Shown here: positions 7,991 to 16,103 of the stretch, one piece after another
Layout of the letters: every line of letters starts with the position of its first letter
Position numbering within the stretch: position 1 is the stretch's first letter
Source: an uncultured Bacteroidia bacterium
GTDB lineage: Bacteria > Bacteroidota > Bacteroidia > Bacteroidales > UBA932
Reading direction: 5' to 3'
Length of the DNA stretch: 64,000 bases
Assembly (NCBI GenBank): GCA_902801205.1
Contig: CADCHE010000006.1
Coordinates: forward strand, 1-64,000
Translations under genes and position numbers: made by a program
The notes under the pieces: generated by a model
What the model saw: the letters and a program-made list of their open reading frames with translations, nothing else
Database searches by the model: none
What the model was told of the DNA's origin: nothing

Positions 7991-9349
7991 TTACAGTCGA
8001 TTTTGCAGCATGTCGGTGATCGGGGCGACGAACCGGTCGATATTGCCGGCCCCGAAGGTGACCAGCACGTCCAGCGGCTCGTCCGCGAGCACGTCCATCA
8101 GTTCTTCTTTGCGGATCAGCAGTTTCTCCGGGGCGGTCGCCGCGTCGAAGATGAGCGCGGAGGTGACTCCGGGGATGGGTTCTTCCCGGGCGGGATAGAT
8201 GTCCAGGAGGATGAGTTTGTCGACCTGGCTGAGTGCTCGGGCGAATGCTTCCGCGAAGTCCCGCGTGCGGGTGTACAGGTGCGGCTGGAAGACGGCCGTG
8301 ATTTTCCGTCCGGGGAAGGTGTCGCGGATGGAGGAAATGGCCGAAGCGAGTTCCTGCGGATGGTGCGCGTAGTCGTCGATGTAGGTAAGTCCCGGTGCGT
8401 TCAAGTGCACGTCCAGCCGGCGCTGCACGCCCTGGAAGGTCGCGACCGCTTTCCGGACGGCACCTTCGCCCACCCCGTAGACGAGGGCTGCTGCGGCCGC
8501 TGCGACGCTGTTTTCGACGTTGATCCAGCCGGGTACGCCGGTCCGGAGGTTCTCGATGACACCTTTCGGATGGACGAGGTCGAAGAGGTAGTGCCCTTCT
8601 CCGTCCGGCCGGGGATGGCGCGCAAAGAAGTCGGCGCCGGGGTCGTCGTAGCTGTAATGCAGGATCTTCGCTCCCGTGTCTTCGGACGTGATGTCCAGCC
8701 CTTTCTTCACGATGACCGTCCGGCTCACCTGGGCGGCGAACTGCTTGAAGGCCTTGCGGTATTCTTCCACGGTGCCGTAGATATCGAGGTGGTCGGGGTC
8801 CATCGCGGTGATGACGGCGACGGCCGGATGCAGCTGCAGGAAGGAACGGTCGTACTCGTCGGCCTCCGCAACCATCGTCCGGACGTGGCTCATGATCAGG
8901 TTCGAACCGTAATTCTTGGAGATTCCGCCCAGGAAGGCCGAGCAGCCTTCCCCGCTGTCCGTGAGGATGTGCGCGAGCAGGGTGCTGGTGGTCGTCTTCC
9001 CGTGCGTTCCGGCAACGGCGAGGAGGGTCTGCCCCTCGGCCAGTTCGCCCAGCATCCGCGACCGCTTGACGAGGGTGTACCCCTTCTCGCGGACGTAGAC
9101 CATTTCGCCCAGGTTATCGGGAATGGCCGGCGTGTAGACGACCAGCGTGGAGGCGATGTCCTTCGGGATGGCGTCCGTGTCGTCCGTGTAGTGGATGTCG
9201 ATGCCTTCGCTCTCCAGGGCCCGCGTCAGGTCGGATGGCGTGCGGTCATACCCGGCGACGCCGTATCCCTTGAACTTGTAATAGCGGGCGATGGCGCTCA
9301 TGCCGATGCCGCCGATCCCCAGGAAGTATATTTTCGTGTATTTCGACAT
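7991..9349 (-). CDS. murC: UDP-N-acetylmuramate--L-alanine ligase MurC
   Basis: This enzyme adds L-Ala to UDP-MurNAc, the first cytoplasmic peptide step of peptidoglycan synthesis. The N-terminal Rossmann segment IYFLGIGGIGMSA is characteristic of MurC rather than other Mur ligases, and the ATP loop GTHGKTTT follows near residue 115. The substrate-domain motif DDYAHHP is also MurC-specific. At 452 residues it is full length. It sits seven bases after murG. Confidence 0.96.
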   Translation of the reverse strand: MSKYTKIYFLGIGGIGMSAIARYYKFKGYGVAGYDRTPSDLTRALESEGIDIHYTDDTDAIPKDIASTLVVYTPAIPDNLGEMVYVREKGYTLVKRSRMLGELAEGQTLLAVAGTHGKTTTSTLLAHILTDSGEGCSAFLGGISKNYGSNLIMSHVRTMVAEADEYDRSFLQLHPAVAVITAMDPDHLDIYGTVEEYRKAFKQFAAQVSRTVIVKKGLDITSEDTGAKILHYSYDDPGADFFARHPRPDGEGHYLFDLVHPKGVIENLRTGVPGWINVENSVAAAAAALVYGVGEGAVRKAVATFQGVQRRLDVHLNAPGLTYIDDYAHHPQELASAISSIRDTFPGRKITAVFQPHLYTRTRDFAEAFARALSQVDKLILLDIYPAREEPIPGVTSALIFDAATAPEKLLIRKEELMDVLADEPLDVLVTFGAGNIDRFVAPITDMLQNRL

Positions 9350-9356
9350 GTTCCGA

Positions 9357-10505
9357 TCAAACCAATTTGTAGATTTCGTCCGCGATGATCCGGGCGGCGT
9401 CCGGCAGGGCCAGTGCCCCGATGTGCTTCTCCAGCGATGCGATGGCCTCCGGATCCCGCAGGAGTGCGAGGGCTTCGGGAATCATCTTCTCCATGGCTTC
9501 GGCGTCCTTCACGATCCGGGCGGCATCCTTGTTCACGAGTGCCATCGCGTTGACGGTCTGGTGGTCTTCGGCGACATTCGGCGACGGGACGAAGAGGACG
9601 GCCTTGTGTGCCTGGCAGAGTTCGGAGACCGAGCTGGCACCGGAACGCGAGATCACGACGTCAGCCGCGGCGTAGGCCAGGTCCATCCGGGCAATGAAGT
9701 CGCTCGGGTGGATGTGTTCGAGCTGTCCGCCGCCCCAGCCATTGCTGCGGGCCTCTTCCATGAACGCGTCGACGCCGCTCTTGTAGTATTTGCCGCATTG
9801 CCAGAGGACGTCCACGCCTTCCATGCCGGGACATCCGTCCTTGATCCACTGCTTCACCGCCTGGTTGAACCGGCTGCTTCCGAGGCTGCCGCCGACGATG
9901 AACAGGTGCTTGCGCGCGGGGTCGAGCCCATAGGTTCGGACTCCTTCTTCCTTCATCTCAGGGGTGCAGGGAACGATGACGCTGCGGATCGGATTGCCCG
10001 ACATGACGATCCGGTCCGCCGGGAAAAAGCGTTCCATGCCCTCATAGGCCACGCAGATCTTCTGGACGCGTTTGCCGAGCAGTTTGTTGGTCAGGCCGGC
10101 AAAGCCGTTCTGCTCCTGGATGAGGGCGGGAATGCCTTGGCGGGTGGCCTGCCAGAGCAGGGGAGCGCTGGCATAGCCGCCGACGCCGACAGCCGCATCG
10201 GGCCGGAACTCCTTCAGGACCTTGCCGGCTTTCCGGATGCTCTGCAGCACCTTGAAGGGCACTTTGAGGTCGTTCACGATGTTCTTGAGGCTGAGCGAGC
10301 GCTGCAGGCCGACGATCGGCAGGCCGATGATCCGGTAGCCCGCGGCCGGCACTTTCTCCATCTCCATCTTCCCTTCCGCGCCCACGAACAGGATTTCCGT
10401 TGCAGGATTCAGTTCCTTCAATTTGTTCGCGATCGAAACGGCCGGGAAGATGTGTCCGCCCGTGCCGCCGCCGCTGATGATGATTCTCAAGGGTTTGTAT
10501 TCCAT
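9357..10505 (-). CDS. murG: UDP-GlcNAc:lipid I N-acetylglucosaminyltransferase MurG
   Basis: A GT28 glycosyltransferase at the inner face of the membrane that converts lipid I to lipid II. The N-terminal glycine-rich motif ISGGGTGGHIFPA and the donor-site GSLGSSRFN motif are present. The ATG at 10505 was chosen: the frame extends 72 codons upstream, but that extension is an out-of-frame read of the ftsW end and has no homology. From this start the protein has 382 residues, normal for the family. Confidence 0.96.
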   Translation of the reverse strand: MEYKPLRIIISGGGTGGHIFPAVSIANKLKELNPATEILFVGAEGKMEMEKVPAAGYRIIGLPIVGLQRSLSLKNIVNDLKVPFKVLQSIRKAGKVLKEFRPDAAVGVGGYASAPLLWQATRQGIPALIQEQNGFAGLTNKLLGKRVQKICVAYEGMERFFPADRIVMSGNPIRSVIVPCTPEMKEEGVRTYGLDPARKHLFIVGGSLGSSRFNQAVKQWIKDGCPGMEGVDVLWQCGKYYKSGVDAFMEEARSNGWGGGQLEHIHPSDFIARMDLAYAAADVVISRSGASSVSELCQAHKAVLFVPSPNVAEDHQTVNAMALVNKDAARIVKDAEAMEKMIPEALALLRDPEAIASLEKHIGALALPDAARIIADEIYKLV

Positions 10506-10518
10506 AATCCTAGCTTTT

Positions 10519-11928
10519 TCATTCTTCTGTTTCCTCCGGGATGCCGCTTTCCATCGCATCCAGTTCGTCCATGCCCGCCTGCACGTCGTCCTTGCGCGGG
10601 GAGACGGCTTCCGCCCGCGCCGCCGCAGCCGCTTCACGGGCAATCTTGCGGCGCGCCATCCGGCTGATCGACAGGATGATACCGAAGGCGAGGCTGAACA
10701 TGATGAAGGACGAGTTGCCATGGCTGATCATGGGCAGGGTCTGCCCGGTCATCACGCCGACATCCACGTTGACGACGATGTGCATCATGGCCTGGCCCGT
10801 AATCAGGATGACGAGCCCGGCGATGACCACCTTCGCGAAGTGGTTGTCGCAGCTGCGCGCAATCAGCGCACCGCGGGCCAGCAGGCTGATGTACAGGATG
10901 ATCACGAGGATTCCCCCGAGCAGGCCGTACTCTTCCACGATGAAACTGAACATGTAGTCTTCGAACATGATCGGAACGACGTAGCGCTGGGTGCTTCTGC
11001 CCGGCCCCTTGCCGAACAGGCCGCCCTGGTGGATGGCGATCTTGGCGCTGACCGGCTGCCGGAGGCGGTCCATCGCCCTCCGGAATTCATCCGAGCCGGT
11101 CGAAGCTGTCTTCAAGGTTTCGAAATCCGCTTCTGTCTGGTGCGTCTGCAGGCGGTTCATCGCCGTCTCCAGGTGCGGGAAGGGTTTCTCGCTGCCCTCC
11201 TTGGGGGAGAGTTTGTTGATGCCGATGCAGGCAAAGATCAGCCCGATGCCGACCACGCCCGGGAGGATGAGTTCCCGGACGCTGATGCCGCCGATCAGGA
11301 TGGTAATGAACATGATACCGCCGATGAACAGCGTACTGGACAGGCTGCCTTTCATGATGCAGAGGCAGACACTGAAGATCGGCAGGTAGATATAGAGGAC
11401 CTTCTTGACGAGGTCCTTGCCCCAGAAGGGATGCTTCTCCGCCAGTTTGTTCGCGATGGTGAAGGAATCGTTCCGGTAGGCGCTGGTCGCCCACGCGAGG
11501 TACATCACCATCGCCACTTTCACGACCTCGAACACGTGGATCTGGATCCCGCCGACCTGCAGGACGCGCCAGGCGGAGTTGAGCAGGACCGGCTTGATCG
11601 GACCGATATCCTTGTGCACGACGAGGATGAGGAGCATCGTGATGGACACCAGGTAGCCCAGCTGCGAGAAGAAACGGAAGAACCCGATCTGCTTGATGTT
11701 GTAGCAGATGATGATGAGCACCAGCGCGCCTACCGACAGGAGCAGCTGCTCCTTGACGATCGCCATCCGGGTCGTCTTCTGGGTAAGGGCAAGCTGCGAC
11801 GTGGAGGAAAAGATGGCCACGATCGAGATGAGGATGAGCATCAGCGTGATCATCCACACGACCTTGTCGCCTTCCAGCGCGTCGACAAAGTTCCAGAAAC
11901 TGTTCTTTCCTGCCTTGTTGTCCTTCAT
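10519..11928 (-). CDS. ftsW: SEDS glycosyltransferase FtsW
   Basis: A polytopic SEDS protein that polymerises lipid II at the septum together with FtsI. Many hydrophobic segments are visible. The family signature appears as the loop with Pro/Gly-rich membrane motifs, and near the C-terminus as the TLPMISHGNSSFI segment, which matches the conserved PxxSxGxSS signature in modified form. A cytoplasmic tail of about 45 charged residues follows the last helix. At 469 residues it is slightly long. It lies four bases after murD and 13 before murG. Confidence 0.94.
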   Translation of the reverse strand: MKDNKAGKNSFWNFVDALEGDKVVWMITLMLILISIVAIFSSTSQLALTQKTTRMAIVKEQLLLSVGALVLIIICYNIKQIGFFRFFSQLGYLVSITMLLILVVHKDIGPIKPVLLNSAWRVLQVGGIQIHVFEVVKVAMVMYLAWATSAYRNDSFTIANKLAEKHPFWGKDLVKKVLYIYLPIFSVCLCIMKGSLSSTLFIGGIMFITILIGGISVRELILPGVVGIGLIFACIGINKLSPKEGSEKPFPHLETAMNRLQTHQTEADFETLKTASTGSDEFRRAMDRLRQPVSAKIAIHQGGLFGKGPGRSTQRYVVPIMFEDYMFSFIVEEYGLLGGILVIILYISLLARGALIARSCDNHFAKVVIAGLVILITGQAMMHIVVNVDVGVMTGQTLPMISHGNSSFIMFSLAFGIILSISRMARRKIAREAAAAARAEAVSPRKDDVQAGMDELDAMESGIPEETEE

Positions 11929-11932
11929 GGCC

Positions 11933-13273
11933 TTACAGTCTTCTTACGGCCTCCTTGAATTTGGCACCCCGGTCTTCGTAGCTCTTGAACAGGTCGAAAC
12001 TGGCGCAGCAGGGGCTCAGAAGCACCACGTCGCCGGGCTCGGCGAACTTGCTGGCGGCCGCGACGGCCTCGTCGGCGGACCCCGTCTCCACGAAATGGTC
12101 CGCGCCCACGATGTCCTCGAAAGCAGCGCGCAGCTTGCTGTTGTCCACGCCCATGCAGACGACGGCCTTCACCTTCTGGCGGACCAGCTCTTCCAGGACG
12201 GAGTAGTCGTTGCCCTTGTCCTTGCCGCCGGCGATCCAGACGACCGGTTTGGTCTGGCACTCCAGGGCGTACCATGCCGAATCCACGTTGGTCGCCTTGG
12301 AATCGTTGATATACAGGACATCCTTGATGCTCAGGACGGGCTCCAGCCGGTGTTCGATGGGCTGGAACGTTGCGAGGCTCTCGCGGATGGTCCGGTTGTC
12401 GATGCCCGAGGCTTTCGCCGCGAGGGCGGCCGCCATCGAGTTGTATACGTTGTGTTTCCCGCCGAGCGCCAGCTCCTTCAGGAAGATGTCGCATTCCTCG
12501 TCTTCGTAGCGGACGACGATCTTGTCGTCCTTTAGGAAGGCGCCCTGCTTCACCTCGTGCTGCTGGGTGTAGGGGAGCATCTTCGCCGAGAGGATGATCT
12601 TGTTGAGGTGGTCGATGGTGATGGCGTCGTCGGAGTCGAAGATGAAGCAGTCTTCCGGACGGAGGTTCCGCGTGATGCGGAACTTGGCCTTCACGTAGTT
12701 TTCCATCTGGTAGTCGTAGCGGTCGAGGTGGTCGGGCGTGATGTTGGTGATGATGGCGATGTCGGGACGGAATTCGTAGCAGTTGTCAAGCTGGAAACTG
12801 CTGATTTCCAGTACGTAATAGTCGAAATGCTCCGTGGCGACCTGGTAGGCGTAGCTCTTTCCGATGTTGCCGCCCAGACCGACGTTCAGCCCCGCCTGCT
12901 GCAGCAGGTAGTAGATCAGCGATGTCGTGGTCGTCTTCCCGTTGCTGCCCGTGATGCAGATCTTCTTCGCGTTGTCGTAGCGCGCGGCGAATTCAATCTC
13001 GGAGATGATCGGCGTGCCCTGTGCCTCCAGGCGGCGCACCATCGGCGCGCTGCCGGGGATGCCGGGGCTCTTGATCACCTCGTCCGCGTTGAGGACCAGT
13101 TCTTCCGTGTGCCCGCCCTGTTCGAACGGGACATCCCATTTGCGGAGGTCCTCCTGATACTTCTCCTCGATGGTCCCCTTGTCCGAAAGGAAGACATCGA
13201 ACCCTTTGACTTTTGCCAGCACGGCGGCTCCCACGCCGCTTTCACCTCCGCCCAATACGACTACTCTCGACAT
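11933..13273 (-). CDS. murD: UDP-N-acetylmuramoyl-L-alanine--D-glutamate ligase MurD
   Basis: This enzyme adds D-Glu to UDP-MurNAc-L-Ala. The protein begins VVVLGGGESGVGAA, has the ATP loop GSNGKTTTT and the MurD-type central segment NITPDHLDRY. The ATG at 13273 was chosen because the upstream extension of the frame has no homology and runs antiparallel to mraY sense codons. The resulting 446 residues match the family. The gap after mraY is 20 bases. Confidence 0.96.
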   Translation of the reverse strand: MSRVVVLGGGESGVGAAVLAKVKGFDVFLSDKGTIEEKYQEDLRKWDVPFEQGGHTEELVLNADEVIKSPGIPGSAPMVRRLEAQGTPIISEIEFAARYDNAKKICITGSNGKTTTTSLIYYLLQQAGLNVGLGGNIGKSYAYQVATEHFDYYVLEISSFQLDNCYEFRPDIAIITNITPDHLDRYDYQMENYVKAKFRITRNLRPEDCFIFDSDDAITIDHLNKIILSAKMLPYTQQHEVKQGAFLKDDKIVVRYEDEECDIFLKELALGGKHNVYNSMAAALAAKASGIDNRTIRESLATFQPIEHRLEPVLSIKDVLYINDSKATNVDSAWYALECQTKPVVWIAGGKDKGNDYSVLEELVRQKVKAVVCMGVDNSKLRAAFEDIVGADHFVETGSADEAVAAASKFAEPGDVVLLSPCCASFDLFKSYEDRGAKFKEAVRRL

Positions 13274-13293
13274 ATCTCGTTGTTTTTTTATTG

Positions 13294-14604
13294 TTATCTG
13301 ACTTTCAGCAGGGCGAGCGTCGCCACTGCGAGGACGATGCCCACCATCCAGAACCGGGCGACGATCTTCGATTCGGGGATCGCGCGGACCGGCTTGCTGA
13401 AGAGGGCGGGAATGCCCTCTTTCTGGTAATGGTGGTGGAGCGGGGTCATCTTGAAGACCCGCCGTCCTTCTCCGTATTTGTGTTTCGTGTATTTGAAATA
13501 GAACCGCTGGATGATCACCGAAAGTGACTCGACCAGGAAGATGCCGCACAGGATCGGGAGCATCAGCTCCTTGCGGATCAGCACGGCGCTCACGCCCACG
13601 ATGCCGCCGATGGCCAAGCTGCCCGTATCGCCCATGAAGACCTGCGCCGGGTAGGAATTGTACCACAGGAAGCCCAGCAGTGCGCCGACGAAGGCGGACA
13701 TGAAGACGGCGATCTCGCCGCTGCCCGGGATGTACATGATGTGCAGGTAATCGGAATTCAGGAGGTTGCCGCTCAGCCAGGCCAGGATGCCGATGACCAC
13801 GCCGACGATGGCCGTCGTGCCCGCGGCGAGGCCGTCCATGCCGTCCGTCAGGTTGGTCCCGTTGGAGCAGGCGGTGATGACGACGATGATCATCAGCACG
13901 TAGATCGCCCACTTGCTGTACCAGCCCATCCGGCCCTTGAAGGGAGACAGGACCTTGTAGTCGAACTCGTGGTCTTTCACGAAGGGGATCGTCGTCTTTG
14001 TACTCTTGATGACATTCTCCATCTTCTGTCCGACCTCGCTGTCGACGATCCGTTCGGAGTCGATGTCCAGCCCTTCGTTCTCGCCCTGGGCGATGAAATG
14101 CGCGGGCGACGCCTCTACCGGCACTTTCTCGCGGACGACGATGTCGTTGCTGAAGCAGACGGCCAGTCCGATGATGAAGCCGAGGGTGATCTGCCCGAGC
14201 AGCTTGGCCTTCGGATGCAGGCCTTCCTTGTCATGCTTGAACACCTTGATGTAATCGTCAGCGAAACCGAGTGCCCCGCACCACAGCGTGGTGACGAGCA
14301 GCAGCTGGGTGTAGATGTTCGTCAGGTCCGCGAACAGGAGGACCGGCACGACGGTGGCGAGCAGGATGATGATCCCGCCCATCGTCGGCGTGCCTTTCTT
14401 CTGCATCTGGCCTTCCAGGCCGAGGTCGCGGATCGTCTCGCCGATCTGGTGGCGCTGCAGCACCCGGATGATCCGGCCGCCGGCGAAGATCGAGATCAGG
14501 ATCGCGGTGACGCTCGTCAGCATCGCCCGGAACGACAGGTACGTGAAGAGGCCTTGTCCGGGGATGTCGTACGCTTTCAGCAATTCAAACAGATGGTATA
14601 TCAT
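13294..14604 (-). CDS. mraY: Phospho-N-acetylmuramoyl-pentapeptide transferase MraY
   Basis: The integral membrane enzyme that makes lipid I from UDP-MurNAc-pentapeptide and undecaprenyl phosphate. The Mg-binding FADDYIKV motif and the catalytic NLTDGMDGLA motif are both present. At 436 residues it is about 75 longer than the E. coli enzyme; the extra part is a charged soluble insertion (roughly residues 190-250), a length feature I associate with Bacteroidota homologues. It lies six bases after murE. Confidence 0.96.
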   Translation of the reverse strand: MIYHLFELLKAYDIPGQGLFTYLSFRAMLTSVTAILISIFAGGRIIRVLQRHQIGETIRDLGLEGQMQKKGTPTMGGIIILLATVVPVLLFADLTNIYTQLLLVTTLWCGALGFADDYIKVFKHDKEGLHPKAKLLGQITLGFIIGLAVCFSNDIVVREKVPVEASPAHFIAQGENEGLDIDSERIVDSEVGQKMENVIKSTKTTIPFVKDHEFDYKVLSPFKGRMGWYSKWAIYVLMIIVVITACSNGTNLTDGMDGLAAGTTAIVGVVIGILAWLSGNLLNSDYLHIMYIPGSGEIAVFMSAFVGALLGFLWYNSYPAQVFMGDTGSLAIGGIVGVSAVLIRKELMLPILCGIFLVESLSVIIQRFYFKYTKHKYGEGRRVFKMTPLHHHYQKEGIPALFSKPVRAIPESKIVARFWMVGIVLAVATLALLKVR

Positions 14605-14610
14605 GGTCTT

Positions 14611-16101
14611 CTATTTTTTCATTCCGGGTTCCATCTCGGCGAAGACTGCGGCGACGACTTCCCGTTCGTCGAAGTGCCGGCGCTCTTTGCCGATGATCTG
14701 GTATGTTTCGTGTCCTTTGCCGGCCAGCAGCACGACGGCGCCTTCGGGGGCCGTCACCAGGGCCGTGCGGATGGCTTCCCTGCGGTCGGCGATGAAGATC
14801 GCCCGCGCGAGCCCCGCCGGGCTGAATCCGGCACGGATCTCCTCCATGATGTCTTCCGTGCGTTCCGTCCGGCTGTTGTCGGAGGTGACGACGATCCGGT
14901 CGGCGTACCGTTCTGCCGCCGCCGCCATCTCGGGCCGTTTGGTCCGGTCGCGGTCACCGCCGCAGCCGAAGCAGCAGATGAGCGTATGACCCGCTCCGAC
15001 CTTCTTCAGGGTACGCAGTACATTCTCCAGGGCGTCCGGCGTGTGGGCGTAGTCGATGACCACGTGCATGCCTTTCGGCCCGGAGATCGTCTCCAGGCGC
15101 CCGGGCGCCGCTTCCAGCGTGCTGGCCGCGACGAGTGTCTCTTTCGGGTCCGCCCCCAGGGCGAGCGCGGCGCAGTAGGCCGCCAGGACATTGTAGGCAT
15201 TGAATTCACCGCAGAGTTTCGTCCAGACTTCCTGTCCGTCGATCTCCAGCAGGCTGCCGCCCAGGATCTGCTCTTTGATGCTGCAGACATGGTCCGCCGG
15301 GCGACGGCAGGCATAGCGGACGATCCGGGCGCGGGTGTTCTGTACCATCACTTCACCGTTCCGGTCGTCGATGTTCGTGATCGCAACGGCGTCTGCCGGC
15401 AGGAGGTCGAAGAACCGCTGCTTGCAGCGCAGGTATTCCGCGAAGGTCTTGTGGTAGTCGAGGTGGTCGTGCGTCAGGTTCGAGAAGATCCCGGCCTTGA
15501 ACGTCAGGCCGGTCACCCGCTCCTGCTCCACGCCGATCGAACTCACTTCCATGAAGCAGTAGGCGCAGCCTTCCCGGACCATCCGGTCGAGGAGAGCGTT
15601 GATCGTGATCGGGTCGGGCGTCGTGTTCTCCGTTTCGAGCCGGGTTGCCCCGACATAGTTCGCGACCGTGGAAAGCAGGCCGCAATGGTATCCCAGGGCC
15701 GTGAAGAGGCGGTACAGGAGGGTGACGGTGGTCGTCTTCCCGTTCGTGCCCGTGATCCCGACCAGCGCGAGCCGGCGCGAAGGGTGGCCGTAGAAATTGT
15801 CGGCCATCCGTGCCACGGCATGCCGCCCGTTCTCCATCTTTATGCAGGCGACCGACCGGTCCGGAACGGTCTCCAGCTGCGCACGGAGCGCCGTTTCATT
15901 CTCATAGGCGACGGCGACGGCCCCGGCGCGGACCGCAGCGGCGATGTAATCGTGCCCGTCGCCCGCGAATCCCTTCACGGCGATGAACAGCGTGTCCGGT
16001 TCCGCCTGCCGGGAATCCGTGCAGATCTTCCGGATTTCGCGTCCGCCCGTTCCGCTGACGAGCGTTGCGCCACAGTCTTGTATGATGTCTTTCAGTTTCA
16101 T
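14611..16101 (-). CDS. murE: UDP-MurNAc-tripeptide synthetase MurE
   Basis: This ligase adds the third amino acid of the stem peptide. The ATP loop GTNGKTTTVTLL and the FSNLTHDHLDYH segment identify MurE. The substrate-selecting motif, usually DNPR in meso-diaminopimelate enzymes, reads DNSR here (SDNSRTE). The arginine that contacts the diaminopimelate carboxylate is kept, so meso-DAP remains the likely substrate. The 496-residue length is normal. It is two bases downstream of ftsI. Confidence 0.95.
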   Translation of the reverse strand: MKLKDIIQDCGATLVSGTGGREIRKICTDSRQAEPDTLFIAVKGFAGDGHDYIAAAVRAGAVAVAYENETALRAQLETVPDRSVACIKMENGRHAVARMADNFYGHPSRRLALVGITGTNGKTTTVTLLYRLFTALGYHCGLLSTVANYVGATRLETENTTPDPITINALLDRMVREGCAYCFMEVSSIGVEQERVTGLTFKAGIFSNLTHDHLDYHKTFAEYLRCKQRFFDLLPADAVAITNIDDRNGEVMVQNTRARIVRYACRRPADHVCSIKEQILGGSLLEIDGQEVWTKLCGEFNAYNVLAAYCAALALGADPKETLVAASTLEAAPGRLETISGPKGMHVVIDYAHTPDALENVLRTLKKVGAGHTLICCFGCGGDRDRTKRPEMAAAAERYADRIVVTSDNSRTERTEDIMEEIRAGFSPAGLARAIFIADRREAIRTALVTAPEGAVVLLAGKGHETYQIIGKERRHFDEREVVAAVFAEMEPGMKK

Positions 16102-16103
16102 TG

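Noticed and set aside
5972..9388. Very long plus-strand frame (1138 codons) over ftsA-ftsQ-murC
   Set aside because: It spans three genes with clear motifs on the other strand; the length is an effect of high GC at third positions.
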